Source of the DNA: Couchioplanes azureus
GTDB lineage: Bacteria; Actinomycetota; Actinomycetes; Mycobacteriales; Micromonosporaceae
NCBI RefSeq assembly: GCF_014648355.1
Contig: NZ_BMQY01000005.1
Coordinates: forward strand, 434,001 to 498,000
Length of the DNA: 64,000 nucleotides
Reading direction: 5' to 3'
Positions within the stretch are counted from its first letter, which is position 1. The number at the start of each line of letters is the position of its first letter. Shown here piece after piece: positions 1 to 9,363 of this stretch. Both the position numbers and the translations under genes were made by a program. Under the pieces are notes generated by a model. The model ran no database searches, was not told where the DNA came from, and saw only the letters and a list, made by a program, of their open reading frames with translations.

Positions 1-1456
1 GGATCAGCGGGCTCCAGGCCAGCCACTCAGACCGGGCCACGGCCGGGAAGCCGGCCACCGCCGGAGCCGCCGGGCCGTGGGTGACCCGGCGCAGCAGGCG
101 CAGGAAGTAGGCGGCCGTCAACGCGCCGCCGATCGCCGCGACCACCGCGAGCGTGAGCCACAGCGGGCCGCCGCGCTCGACGGCCGCGACCACGGAAAAG
201 GCCTCGCCCCAGAAGCCGGCCAGGCCGGGCAGGCCGAGGGACGCGATCGCCGCGAAGCCGAGCACGCCGGCCAGCCGCGGCGCCGTCTCCCGCAGGCCGC
301 CGAGATCCGCGAGGTCGCCGGTGTGCGCCCGGTCCTTGATCGCTCCGGCGATGAAGAAGAGCAGGCCCGTGATCACACCGTGCGCAACGTTGCCGATGAG
401 CGCGGCCTGCACGCCGGTCACCGTCAGCGTCGCGATGCCGAGCAGGACGAAGCCCATGTGGCCGACGCTGGAGTACGCGATCAGCCGCTTCAGCTCGGTC
501 TGGCGCAGGCACACCATCGACCCGGCGATGATCGCGGCGGCGGCGAGGACGCCCAGCACCGGGGCGGCCCAGGCGGCTCCCTCCGGGGCGACGCCGAGGC
601 CGACCCGGATGAGGCCGTACGTGCCCATCTTCAGCAGCACCCCGGCGAGGATCACGCTGCCCACCGTGGGGGCCTCGGTGTGCGCGGCCGGCAGCCACGT
701 GTGCAGCGGCCACAGCGGCGCCTTGACCGCGAACGCGACCGCGAAGAGGGCGAACGCCACGCACTGCGCGGTGCGGGAGAGCCCGTAGCCGCCCGCGAGG
801 GCGAGCAGGTCTCCGGTGCCCGCGGCCACGACCACGGTGAAGACGCCGAGCAGCAGCAGCACCGAGCCGAACAGCGTGTAGAGGACGAACTTGCGGGCCG
901 CCCGGCGCCGCTCGGGCCCGCCCCAGCCGGCGATCACGGCGTACATGGGCAGCAGGACGACCTCGAAGAACACGAAGAACAACACCAGGTCGAGCGCCAG
1001 GAAGGTGCCGAGGATGCCGACCTCCAGGACCAGCAGCAGGGCGGCGAGCGTACGCCCGGAGCCGCCCGCGGGCACCCTGGCAACCGTGTATCCGCAGCAC
1101 AGCATGGTCAGCAGTCCGGTCAGGACGACCAGCGGCCAGGAGACGCCGTCGACACCGAGGTGGAAGTCGACGCCCAGCGCGGGGACCCAGGGCAGGTCCA
1201 CCTCGGCCCAGGGCACGACGGGCGGAAGCTCCGAGGGCCCGTACTGGAACCACCCGACGTCGCGCGACGACGGGATGACGCCGGGAAGCAGGGTCAGCAC
1301 GAAGGTGACGGCCGCGACCGCCGTCGCCAGGAGCCGCGCGGCGCGGTCGCGGCGGGCCGGCATCAGGGCGACCGCGGCGGCGCCGAGCGCGGGCACGGCC
1401 AGCATGGCGAGGAGCACGAGCTGCAGGCCCACGGGAACGTCCTGGGGCGCCATCAT
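1..1456 (-). CDS. nuoM: NADH-quinone oxidoreductase subunit M (C-terminus cut by window edge)
   Basis: Proton-pumping antiporter-like subunit of the membrane arm of respiratory complex I. About 485 residues are visible and the frame is open at the left edge. It is a chain of hydrophobic helices with two family hallmarks: the Glu-bearing helix FFEVVLLPMY near residue 154, and VKAPLWPLHTWLP with the conserved Lys and the broken-helix His/Pro region. The ATG shares a 4-bp ATGA overlap with the stop of nuoL, so translation is coupled. nuoN would be expected next, outside the window. Confidence 0.95.
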   Translation of the reverse strand, partial: MMAPQDVPVGLQLVLLAMLAVPALGAAAVALMPARRDRAARLLATAVAAVTFVLTLLPGVIPSSRDVGWFQYGPSELPPVVPWAEVDLPWVPALGVDFHLGVDGVSWPLVVLTGLLTMLCCGYTVARVPAGGSGRTLAALLLVLEVGILGTFLALDLVLFFVFFEVVLLPMYAVIAGWGGPERRRAARKFVLYTLFGSVLLLLGVFTVVVAAGTGDLLALAGGYGLSRTAQCVAFALFAVAFAVKAPLWPLHTWLPAAHTEAPTVGSVILAGVLLKMGTYGLIRVGLGVAPEGAAWAAPVLGVLAAAAIIAGSMVCLRQTELKRLIAYSSVGHMGFVLLGIATLTVTGVQAALIGNVAHGVITGLLFFIAGAIKDRAHTGDLADLGGLRETAPRLAGVLGFAAIASLGLPGLAGFWGEAFSVVAAVERGGPLWLTLAVVAAIGGALTAAYFLRLLRRVTHGPAAPAVAGFPAVARSEWLAWSPLI

Positions 1457-3351
1457 GACGCGGCTCCGTAGATCGCGGCGGCGACGCCGAGGACCAGCGC
1501 GCCGGTGAGGACGGCGGTGGCCGCGCGGGGCAGCGCGGCGCGGTGGACGGTGGCCAGCACGGCACCGAGCCGCGTGGCCGAGGTGCCGGTGCCCTCGACC
1601 GCGGCGTCGACCACCCGCTCGTCGGCCAGGCGCGCGGCACCGGCGATCGCGCGCACCGGTCGTACGATCAGCAGGTTCTGCAGGTCGTCCACCCGGAAGC
1701 CGGCGGCGAACAACGGCCGCAACCGGCCGAGGTCGCGCGCCGGGTCGGCGCCGGGCGCGGTGTGCCAGAGCCACCACGAGCTCGCGGCGCCGAGGGCGAG
1801 CAGCACGATCGGCAGCACGAGGGAGACGCCGAGGTGCGGCTCCTCGAGCTCCAGCGCCGAACGGAAGGCGGGCAGGAAGGCGGCCAGCCCCAGCAGCACG
1901 GACGGCACGGTGAGCAGCACGATCGGCCAGCGCATCAGGCCCGGCGGGTCGTGCGGCGGCCCCTGCGGCTCGTCGTAGCGGGCGTCGTCGAAGCCGACCT
2001 GCCACTGCTCGGTGCGCGACCGCGGATAGCCGAAGAAGGTGCGCAGGAGCAGGCGGGTCGCGTACCAGGCGGTGATCGCGACGCCGGCCAGCGCGGCGAG
2101 CCAGACCACCCAGCCCACCCAGGCGGGCGCCGGCCCGTCGCCCTCGGTCGCGTGTGCCGCCGCCACCAGCACGTTCTCCTTGGACCAGAAGCCGGCGAGC
2201 GGGGGTACGCCGGCGAGCGCGCCCAGGCCGACGACGAACGACCAGAACGTCACCGGCATGTGCTGCCGCAGGCCGCCCATGCGCGACATGAGGTTGGTGC
2301 CGACCGCGTGGATCACCGCGCCCGCCGCGAGGAACAGCAGCGCCTTGAAGGCGGCGTGGGTGAGCAGGTGGAACAGGGCGGCCGCCGGCGAGCCGACGGC
2401 GAGGGCGCCGGTCATGTAGCCGATCTGCGAGACCGTCGACCAGGCCAGCACCCGCTTGAGGTCGTCCTGTGCGGTCGCGGACAGCGCACCGAGCAGCAGG
2501 GTGATCGCGGCCGACACGCCGAGCACCGCCAGCGCGGCGGGCGACTGCGCGAACAGCGGGAACAGCCGGTAGACCACGTAGACGCCGGCCGCGACCATCG
2601 TGGCCGCGTGGATGAGCGCGGAGATCGGCGTCGGGCCGGCCATCGCGTCCGGCAGCCAGGTGTGCAGCGGGAACTGTGCGCTCTTGCCCGCGACCCCGGC
2701 GAGGACGAGCAGCAACGCGACCGTCGACGTCCCGGTGTGCGCGAGGACGTCGGAGATCTGGAAGCTGCCGGCGGAGACCCCCAGCCAGGCGATGCCGAGC
2801 AGGAAGCCGACGTCACCCACCCGGGTGACGACGAACGCCTTCACGGCCGCGGCGGGCGCCTCGGGCAGCCGCCGGTCGTGGCCGATGAGCAGGTACGAGC
2901 AGACGCCCATGACCTCCCAGCCGACCAGCAGCAGGATGAGGTCGTTCGCGGAGACCACCAGCAGCATCGCGCCGGTGAAGAGGCTGACCTGGGCGGCGTA
3001 GGGCGCGTACCGCGGGTCGTCGTGCAGGTAGGCGACCGAGTAGACCTGGACGAAGAGGGCGACGACACAGACCGCCAACGCCACGTAGATCGCCGCGGGT
3101 CCCAGCGAGAACCCCAGCGTGACGTCCAGATCGCCGAAGGTCACCCATCGCTGGGTCACCCGGACCTGCTCGTCCACCACGACGGCCAGCACGAGGCTGA
3201 CGAGCAGGGCGAGCGCGGCCCCGGCGATGCCCAGCGTGGCGGCCGCCCGCCGGCGCTCCCGGCCGCCGTCGCCGGGCGCGAGCAACAATCCGGCCAGACC
3301 CAGCAGCAGCGGTACGCCGGCCAGCAGCGGCGTCAGCACCTGGGCGGTCAT
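1453..3351 (-). CDS. nuoL: NADH-quinone oxidoreductase subunit L
   Basis: Largest antiporter-like subunit of the complex I membrane arm, 632 residues, normal family length. Visible marks are the helix LLVGWEVMGVCSYLLIG with its conserved Glu, HTWLPDAMAGPTPISALIHA, and a long C-terminal part that would form the lateral helix. A much longer upstream frame exists, but the start at MTAQVL is chosen because it overlaps the stop of nuoK by ATGA and begins directly with the first membrane helix. Confidence 0.96.
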   Translation of the reverse strand: MTAQVLTPLLAGVPLLLGLAGLLLAPGDGGRERRRAAATLGIAGAALALLVSLVLAVVVDEQVRVTQRWVTFGDLDVTLGFSLGPAAIYVALAVCVVALFVQVYSVAYLHDDPRYAPYAAQVSLFTGAMLLVVSANDLILLLVGWEVMGVCSYLLIGHDRRLPEAPAAAVKAFVVTRVGDVGFLLGIAWLGVSAGSFQISDVLAHTGTSTVALLLVLAGVAGKSAQFPLHTWLPDAMAGPTPISALIHAATMVAAGVYVVYRLFPLFAQSPAALAVLGVSAAITLLLGALSATAQDDLKRVLAWSTVSQIGYMTGALAVGSPAAALFHLLTHAAFKALLFLAAGAVIHAVGTNLMSRMGGLRQHMPVTFWSFVVGLGALAGVPPLAGFWSKENVLVAAAHATEGDGPAPAWVGWVVWLAALAGVAITAWYATRLLLRTFFGYPRSRTEQWQVGFDDARYDEPQGPPHDPPGLMRWPIVLLTVPSVLLGLAAFLPAFRSALELEEPHLGVSLVLPIVLLALGAASSWWLWHTAPGADPARDLGRLRPLFAAGFRVDDLQNLLIVRPVRAIAGAARLADERVVDAAVEGTGTSATRLGAVLATVHRAALPRAATAVLTGALVLGVAAAIYGAAS

Positions 3352-3668
3352 CCGACCTCCGCCTCGTGGTGCAGCGCGACCTCGTCGACCTGCACGGCGC
3401 GGCGCATCCGGTACCACTGGAGCACGATCGCCAGGCCGACACCGACCTCGGCGGCGGCGAGCACGATGACGAAGAGGGCGAAGACGCCGCCCCGGTGGCC
3501 CAGCGCCGCGGAGACGGTGGCGTCGGCGGCCACCAGCACGAGGTTGACGGCGTTGAGCATGAGCTCGACCGCCATGAGCACCAGGATCGCGTTGCGGCGG
3601 CGCAGGACGCCGTAGACGCCCAGCCCGAACAGCAGCGCCGCCGTCACGAACGGGATCACCGCGTGCAT
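3348..3668 (-). CDS. nuoK: NADH-quinone oxidoreductase subunit K
   Basis: Small three-helix membrane subunit of complex I, 106 residues. The helix-2 Glu in VELMLNAVNL and the helix-3 Glu in AAAEVGVGLAIVL are both present; these buried acids belong to the proton path across the membrane arm. Its ATG shares one base with the stop of nuoJ (TGATG) and its stop overlaps the start of nuoL (ATGA). Confidence 0.96.
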   Translation of the reverse strand: MHAVIPFVTAALLFGLGVYGVLRRRNAILVLMAVELMLNAVNLVLVAADATVSAALGHRGGVFALFVIVLAAAEVGVGLAIVLQWYRMRRAVQVDEVALHHEAEVG

Positions 3669-4396
3669 CAGGCCTCGCCCTCCTTCGCCCCGACATCGTC
3701 ACGCGCCGCGACGTCCTTCGGCACGCCGCTCTCCGGCTGGGCGACGCCGGCGATCCGGGCGGCGCCGGCCGTCTGGGCGGCGTCGTCGTTCCGGCCGGCG
3801 CCGGTCTTCCGGGCGGCGCCGGCGATCCGGGCGGCGCTCGTCTTCCGGGCGGCGCCGGCGATCCGGGCGGCGCCCGTCTTCCGGGCGGCGTGGTTCTCTG
3901 GCGCGCCGATGTCGGGGCGGGAGAGAACGATGGCGCCGACCAGGGCGGCGAGCAGCAGGATCGAAAGCACCTCGAAGGGCAGCACCCACGTGCCGAAGAT
4001 CTCGGCGCCCATCCGGTCGGTGGTGCCGGGCGTGGGCAGCGGGTGGACCGACCAGCGGAAGGCGTCGGCGAACAGCGCGGCGAGGCCGAGCCCGACGCCG
4101 CCGCCGACCAGCAGCGCGGGCCACGCCGGGCGGTCGAGGTCGTCGGACGGGCCGATCGGGGCGCGGGTCAACATGACGGCGAAGAGCAGGAGCACCACGA
4201 CCGCGCCCACGTAGACCAGGACCTGCACCCAGGCGACCAGCTCCGCGCCGAGGACGAGGTAGAGACCGGCGACGGCGCCGAGGCTGACGACCAGGTAGAG
4301 CCCGGCACGCACGATCTGGGCGCTGGTGACCACGAGCGCGCCCGAGCCCACCGCGAGGGCCCCGAGCGCCAGCAGCAGCGCGTCGGCGACCGTCAC
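3668..4396 (-). CDS. nuoJ: NADH-quinone oxidoreductase subunit J with repeat tail
   Basis: Five-helix membrane subunit of complex I, 242 residues. Residues 1 to about 165 carry the usual core (VTSAQIVRAGLYLVVSLGAV, then QVLVYVGAVVVLLLFAVML). The last 75 residues are an Ala/Arg/Lys-rich tail with a 12-residue repeat of the AARIAGAARKT type, unusual for the family. The GTG start lies in a GTGA overlap with the stop of nuoI. A frame continuing upstream is a shadow of nuoI. Confidence 0.94.
   Translation of the reverse strand: MTVADALLLALGALAVGSGALVVTSAQIVRAGLYLVVSLGAVAGLYLVLGAELVAWVQVLVYVGAVVVLLLFAVMLTRAPIGPSDDLDRPAWPALLVGGGVGLGLAALFADAFRWSVHPLPTPGTTDRMGAEIFGTWVLPFEVLSILLLAALVGAIVLSRPDIGAPENHAARKTGAARIAGAARKTSAARIAGAARKTGAGRNDDAAQTAGAARIAGVAQPESGVPKDVAARDDVGAKEGEA
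3804..3890 (-). repeat. 36-bp tandem repeat in the nuoJ tail
   Basis: Units begin at 3804, 3840 and 3876, the third partial. On the plus strand each starts with GTCTTCCGGGCGGCGCCGG. The period is a multiple of three, so the repeat encodes 12 residues per copy and keeps the nuoJ frame. Confidence 0.9.
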
Positions 4397-5190
4397 TTCC
4401 CCGTCTCCGGAGCCTCGGGGGCGCCGCCTTCCGGCACAGAGCCACCCGGCGCTCGACCCTCCGGCGCGGCGGTCTCCGGCGCGGCGGTCTCCGGCGCGGG
4501 GTTCCCCGCGGCGCTGCCCGTAGCCGGACCCCCCGCAGCGGTCTCCGACGCGGCAGCGCTCGCAGCCGGACCTCCCGCGGCGGGGTCCGGCGTGGGGCCT
4601 GTCGGGGCGGGGCGCGCGGCCGGGCGGGCGGCCGGGCGGGCGGTGCGGGCCGGGGTGGCCGCGCCCGGGCCGGCGGCCTTGCGGGCGGCCGTGGCTTCTT
4701 CCTTCGACGGCTCGCCGAGGACGTCGTGCGCGGGCGGCGGCGGCACGGTGGGCATCCAGTCGCCGAGCCGGCTCTTGTCGTGCAGCAGATCCAGCACGTC
4801 CAGCTCCGAGTACTCGAACTCGGGGCTCCAGTACAGGGCGTCGAACGGGCACACCTCGATGCAGATCCCGCAGTACATGCAGAGGGAGAAGTCGATGTCG
4901 AACCGGTCGAGCACGTTGCGCTGCCGCGGCCGGGCGGCGCCGGGCACGACGACCTCTTCCTTGTGCGAGTCGATGTAGATGCACCAGTCGGGGCACTCGC
5001 GCGCGCAGAGCATGCAGACCGTGCAGTTCTCCTCCAGCAGCGCGATGACCCCGCGCGACCGGGGCGGCAGGTCGGGCTCGACGTCGGGATACTGCTGGGT
5101 GGTGGAACGCCTGGTCATGGTCTTGAGCGTGACGGCGAGTCCGTTCACCAGGCCCTTGCCGGGCGTGGACCGCTCTCCGTGCTCACTCAT
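4393..5190 (-). CDS. nuoI: NADH-quinone oxidoreductase subunit I with Ala/Pro-rich extension
   Basis: 8Fe ferredoxin subunit that passes electrons towards the quinone site. It is 265 residues long, about 85-90 more than usual. Two [4Fe-4S] motifs are complete: Cys56, 59, 62, 66 (CTVCMLCARECP) and Cys104, 107, 110, 114 (CMYCGICIEVCP). The C-terminal extension from about residue 175 is Ala/Pro/Thr/Gly-rich with APET repeats and probably disordered. First gene of the coupled I-J-K-L-M block; the upstream side is a gene-poor island instead of nuoH. Confidence 0.95.
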   Translation of the reverse strand: MSEHGERSTPGKGLVNGLAVTLKTMTRRSTTQQYPDVEPDLPPRSRGVIALLEENCTVCMLCARECPDWCIYIDSHKEEVVVPGAARPRQRNVLDRFDIDFSLCMYCGICIEVCPFDALYWSPEFEYSELDVLDLLHDKSRLGDWMPTVPPPPAHDVLGEPSKEEATAARKAAGPGAATPARTARPAARPAARPAPTGPTPDPAAGGPAASAAASETAAGGPATGSAAGNPAPETAAPETAAPEGRAPGGSVPEGGAPEAPETGK

Positions 5191-5448
5191 AACCGCATAT
5201 CCTGCCCGGTCGCCGCACCGGAGGCGAGCACACCCCCTCCAGATCTTGCCCTACTGTCACCCCGCGCCGCTCAGATCGGCGCATTAATTACGGTACGGAC
5301 CCTTCACATTTTTCTTGGTCAATAGTGATGATCGTCGGTTTCCTGGCCCTGTGCCCGGTCAAGAAGCTGTCTTCGAACCTCGGTTTCCGCTGTCGTCGTG
5401 TTCCGCGGCGGCGCGCCGGTGGTGGCCTGCACCGCCTGTCAGGAGCGG
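5191..5448. other. Gene-free stretch upstream of nuoI
   Basis: No supportable gene. It is more AT-rich than its surroundings around 5281-5335, so it could hold the nuoI promoter, but no clear -35/-10 pair is visible. Short frames here show no family resemblance. Confidence 0.5.
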
Positions 5449-5700
5449 TCATGCCAGCTCGGGGAAGGCCGCTCGGACCGGCCGCAGGTTGTCGACGCCG
5501 CGTTCGCGGCCGCCGCGGCGCAGCGCAGCCGCGACCCGCGTCTTGGTCAGCTTGGCGGCCGTTGCCGGGGCCAACACCGCGCGGGCATCCGCGCTGACCA
5601 GGCGGCTGCGACGCCGGCCGTGTCGCCGCGGCGGCACCAGCGAAGGGTGGTCGGGCTGCCCGCCGAGGCATGCGCGGTCAACAGCGTGTCGGCCGTGATT
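5449..5700 (-). pseudogene. IS110-family transposase remnant
   Basis: On the minus strand a fragment reading DARAVLAPATAAKLTKTR followed by VAAALRRGGRERGVDNL resembles the middle part of IS110-family transposases (linker between the RuvC-like and C-terminal domains). Stops follow directly, and neither the catalytic N-terminus nor the Ser-containing C-terminus is present. It looks like a heavily decayed insertion. Identification rests on motif memory over about 45 residues, so it is tentative. Confidence 0.42.
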
Positions 5701-5864
5701 TCTCGGGCGGCGTTCCATCGTGACGTCACGAGCGCGTGGGCACCGCCCGCGTAGCGCATCGACGAATCTTGCCCCGGAACTGTCCGAATACCCTAAGTCA
5801 CGAGCCACGGCCCTGCACGGTCCAGGGCAGCTCCGTTTGTCCTCGGATGGCAAGCTCGTGTCCC

Positions 5865-6226
5865 GTGATCGATGATCTCGTGAAGGACCACTTACACGGC
5901 CAGCTCAAGTCCATACGTCAGGCACTGGCATGGAAGCTCGATGGTCTGTCCGAGTACGACGTCCTCTCATGACGACGGGAACGACTCTCCTCGGCCTGGT
6001 GAAGCACTTGGCGACAGCGAAGGCCTGGCATTTCGGTGAGGTCTCCGGCCGTCCGTTCCCGGAGCCGCTGGGGCGATGGCAGGACGCGGATGGCAGCGAC
6101 CGGTGGGTGAGCCCGACCGAGACCCGCGACCAGATCATCGACTTCTACCAGCGTGCCTGGGAACACGCGGGCTCGCATCATGCCGAGCTATCCGACACTG
6201 ACCGAGCAGTGGGGCCCGCGCTGTGA
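5865..6226 (+). pseudogene. DinB/DUF664-type protein, frameshifted and truncated
   Basis: The first frame gives LAWKLDGLSEYDV and then stops near 5972. Another frame continues with TTGTTLLGLVKHLATAKAWHFGEV, written here as TTGTTLLGLVKHLA then TAKAWHFGEV, and FPEPLGRW. Together these follow the order of DinB-superfamily DUF664 proteins, which bind a metal through His residues in a four-helix bundle. The break is near 5955-5965. The C-terminal third, with the last metal-binding His, is missing, and the frame ends at 6226. A TTA codon, rare in such genomes, lies in the first part. Confidence 0.75.
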
Positions 6227-6254
6227 GCGTTCCCGATCTCGTGGAGGCTCGCCC

Positions 6255-7358
<1,104 letters not shown>

Positions 7359-7384
7359 GTGGCCGTCCTTGAACTCATCCCGAG

Positions 7385-7525
7385 CTAACGCTGTTCCAAC
7401 GTGAGCGTGCCGACATCCTCGACCAGGGCGATGTCGCTGCCGAGGACCATGCCGGCCTGGTCCAGCATGAACAGCCGTGGGACACGCACGTCTGCGGCGG
7501 TGAACGCCGCGTGGTCGGTGAACGT
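7385..7525 (-). pseudogene. Unrecognised C-terminal gene fragment
   Basis: An open stretch ending in a TAG at 7385-7387 reads PWTFTDHAAFTAADVRVPRL and later LTLEQR before the stop. It has no start of its own and joins directly to the transposase remnant in another frame near 7525. It looks like the 3' end of an unrelated gene left by an insertion or deletion. I do not recognise the family. Confidence 0.4.
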
Positions 7526-7836
7526 CCACGGCCAGCACCAGGCGGCCGTCCGCCGCCCGCGGCAGCGGCGACCCGGCCAGCCTGTCGGCGCAACGACTCC
7601 ACATCGATCCGGCCGTGGTTCAGCGCGTCATACAGCGCACCACGGCCGCGTTGGTGTTCCGGCGCCGGCGACGATCCGACCGGCGTCCTGACCGGCCCGT
7701 CGGTGCACAACAGCGCCTCGGTCAGCTCGAACAACGCGTCCGCCCGCGCGTTCAGACACCGGTGGAACCGCTCTCGAAATCCCACCAGCACATCGATCAC
7801 TTCAGCCCGATCCGTCATGACGGTGACAAGGAGCAT
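7526..7836 (-). pseudogene. IS701-like transposase, N-terminal remnant
   Basis: Begins with VMTDRAEVIDVLVGFRERF and continues with LNARADALFELTEALLC and GALYDALNHGRIDVESLR, the typical opening of a large actinobacterial IS701-like DDE transposase group. Near 7610 the frame shifts and PLPRAADGRLVLAVDV continues in another frame. The catalytic DDE region is absent, so it is non-functional. Confidence 0.7.
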
Positions 7837-8243
7837 CGCTGGGTCATGGACGTGGCTGCCCGAGCCACCGAAGGGTCACCACTTCGCGAGACCGGGCAAC
7901 GATGCGTCACAGGCGCCGCCGCTGGAGACTCGTCGGACGAATGCATGGATCTGCCGAGTCGGATGCACTCGATCATGGCGCAATGGGAGCGGAGATTGAC
8001 CTGTTCCCAGGGGGTGCTGAGCACAGCCGCTGCGGTGTGGTCGACGGTACGGGCGAGGAATCCGCGGTCGCCGCGCCGGTGGGCACGATCGCCTATCGGC
8101 ACTGCGGAGTCGCCGGGTGCCGTGTAGACCCGCCGACGACGGCGTGGCCCTGCTCTCGCTCGGGCGCGATCTTTGATGCGTGGCACGGCACGGTCTGGGT
8201 AAACCCCTGCCCATCACGCATCGACCATGGAGGAGTACCCGAC
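7837..8243. other. Gene-free stretch after the transposase remnant
   Basis: Open frames exist on both strands but none shows a recognisable family or a ribosome binding site. It may hold the outer end of the broken insertion element; no inverted terminal repeat could be paired by eye. Confidence 0.4.
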
Positions 8244-8447
8244 ATGATCCCCAACCTGATCCGGCGGTTCGTGGTGATGGCCGTCGCCGTGCCGCTCGCC
8301 GCGGCTGGCGCGCGCAAGCTCAGCGACGTGGTGGAGGCGCGGCGCGGGCCGAGCCGAGCGACCCGTCTGCTGCGTCGGGGCGCCGACACTTTGCAGGGGC
8401 GGTTCGGCCGGCAGAAGAAGTCGCGCCGCTTCGCGTTCGGCCGCTGA
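8244..8447 (+). CDS. Small membrane-associated hypothetical protein
   Basis: 67 residues. The N-terminus is one hydrophobic segment (about 8-22, FVVMAVAVPLAAAGA) and the rest is strongly basic (GRFGRQKKSRRFAFGR at the end). The ATG is preceded by GGAGGAG eight bases upstream, a near-ideal site. It stops one base before the next gene, so the two are co-transcribed. Function unknown. Confidence 0.72.
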   Translation: MIPNLIRRFVVMAVAVPLAAAGARKLSDVVEARRGPSRATRLLRRGADTLQGRFGRQKKSRRFAFGR

Positions 8448-8448
8448 G

Positions 8449-8682
8449 ATGTTTTTTCTCGTCGGCATCCGTACCAAGGAACGGTTGCTCTCCACGGTGA
8501 CGCTGGTCTGCGAGATCTGCGGTGCGACCGCGCCTCAGGCCGTTGTCCAGACGTCAACGAAGTTCACCGCGTTCCTCATCCCGCTTTTCCCCGTCCGGTC
8601 CAGCCGGTATCGCCTGGAGTGCGGCAACTGCGGCGCCGCCCGGGCGGTGGATGCGGGTTCGGCGGCTCGCCTCGTCGCGTAG
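8449..8682 (+). CDS. Zinc-ribbon protein, small
   Basis: 77 residues. Two CxxC pairs (CEICGA near residue 21 and CGNCGA near 58) flank a hydrophobic strand region FTAFLIPLFPV. The opening MFFLVGIRTKERL matches a small actinobacterial zinc-ribbon family of unknown role. Co-directional with and one base after the preceding small gene. Confidence 0.82.
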   Translation: MFFLVGIRTKERLLSTVTLVCEICGATAPQAVVQTSTKFTAFLIPLFPVRSSRYRLECGNCGAARAVDAGSAARLVA

Positions 8683-8982
8683 GTGCCGGGGACGGGTGGA
8701 AGGCGGGTTGCCGACCCGACGTGGCCTCGTAGTCGGTTTCCCTGTGCGCCCACGTGACGCCTTCGGGATGGCTCCGCCTCCCGGTCGATGCACTCACATG
8801 CCGCAGACAGCGCGGTCGGCTTCGTAGCTACCCTCAGGCGCCCACCTGCTGACCACCGAACGTAGTTGCTCTCCGTGGCCGAGCGGGGTTGTCCGCAGGT
8901 GTACCGGGCCGGAGTCGGAGGTGGAAGAGCAAGCTAAGGGCGGAGGCGGTAGCGAATCATCGACCACATTGGAAGGCGACCG
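8683..8982. other. Gene-free stretch
   Basis: Nothing supportable is encoded here. A minus-strand stretch around 8800-8930 is open but has no start signal or known motif. Confidence 0.4.
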
Positions 8983-9360
8983 ATGATCCGCACCGGGCTC
9001 CGGGCATAGGCGGCCACGACCGCCGCGCTCACCGCCGCCGGCCGCACCACCCTGCTCGGCGGCCGCGGCACAACCGCCGCCCCGGCACAACCGGCACAAC
9101 CGGCACAACCGGCCACCAGCACAACCGGCCTCGCGGATGAGCAGGCGGCGCCCGTGGCGCCCGGCGAAACCGGGCGGGGCGCCCGGGACACCAGACCGCC
9201 CGCTCCGAAACACCCCGGCCCCCGTAAGTCGAGGCGCCCGGAAAACCGCAGCCGGCGCCCGGACATCGAGGCGCCCGAAGAGCCGCAAGCGACGCCCCCG
9301 GCATCGAGGCGCCCGGACAACCGCGGCGGGCTCCCCCGGGCGTCCGGGGCGGCCGGCGTG
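8983..9360 (+). pseudogene. Possible decayed secreted Ala/Pro-rich protein
   Basis: An ATG at 8983 has GGAAGG six bases upstream and begins MIRTGLRA, but an in-frame TAG follows at 9007-9009. The frame then continues with AATTAALTAAGRTTLLGG, like the hydrophobic part of a signal peptide, and an Ala/Pro/Gln repeat region. If the TAG is real this is a dead gene. Low-complexity composition makes any claim weak. Confidence 0.25.
9083..9109. repeat. 9-bp tandem repeat
   Basis: Three consecutive CCGGCACAA units between 9083 and 9109, with related CCGGC/ACAACCG pieces on both sides. It sits in the low-complexity stretch between the small zinc-ribbon gene and the serine hydrolase remnant. Confidence 0.8.
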
Positions 9361-9363
9361 CTG

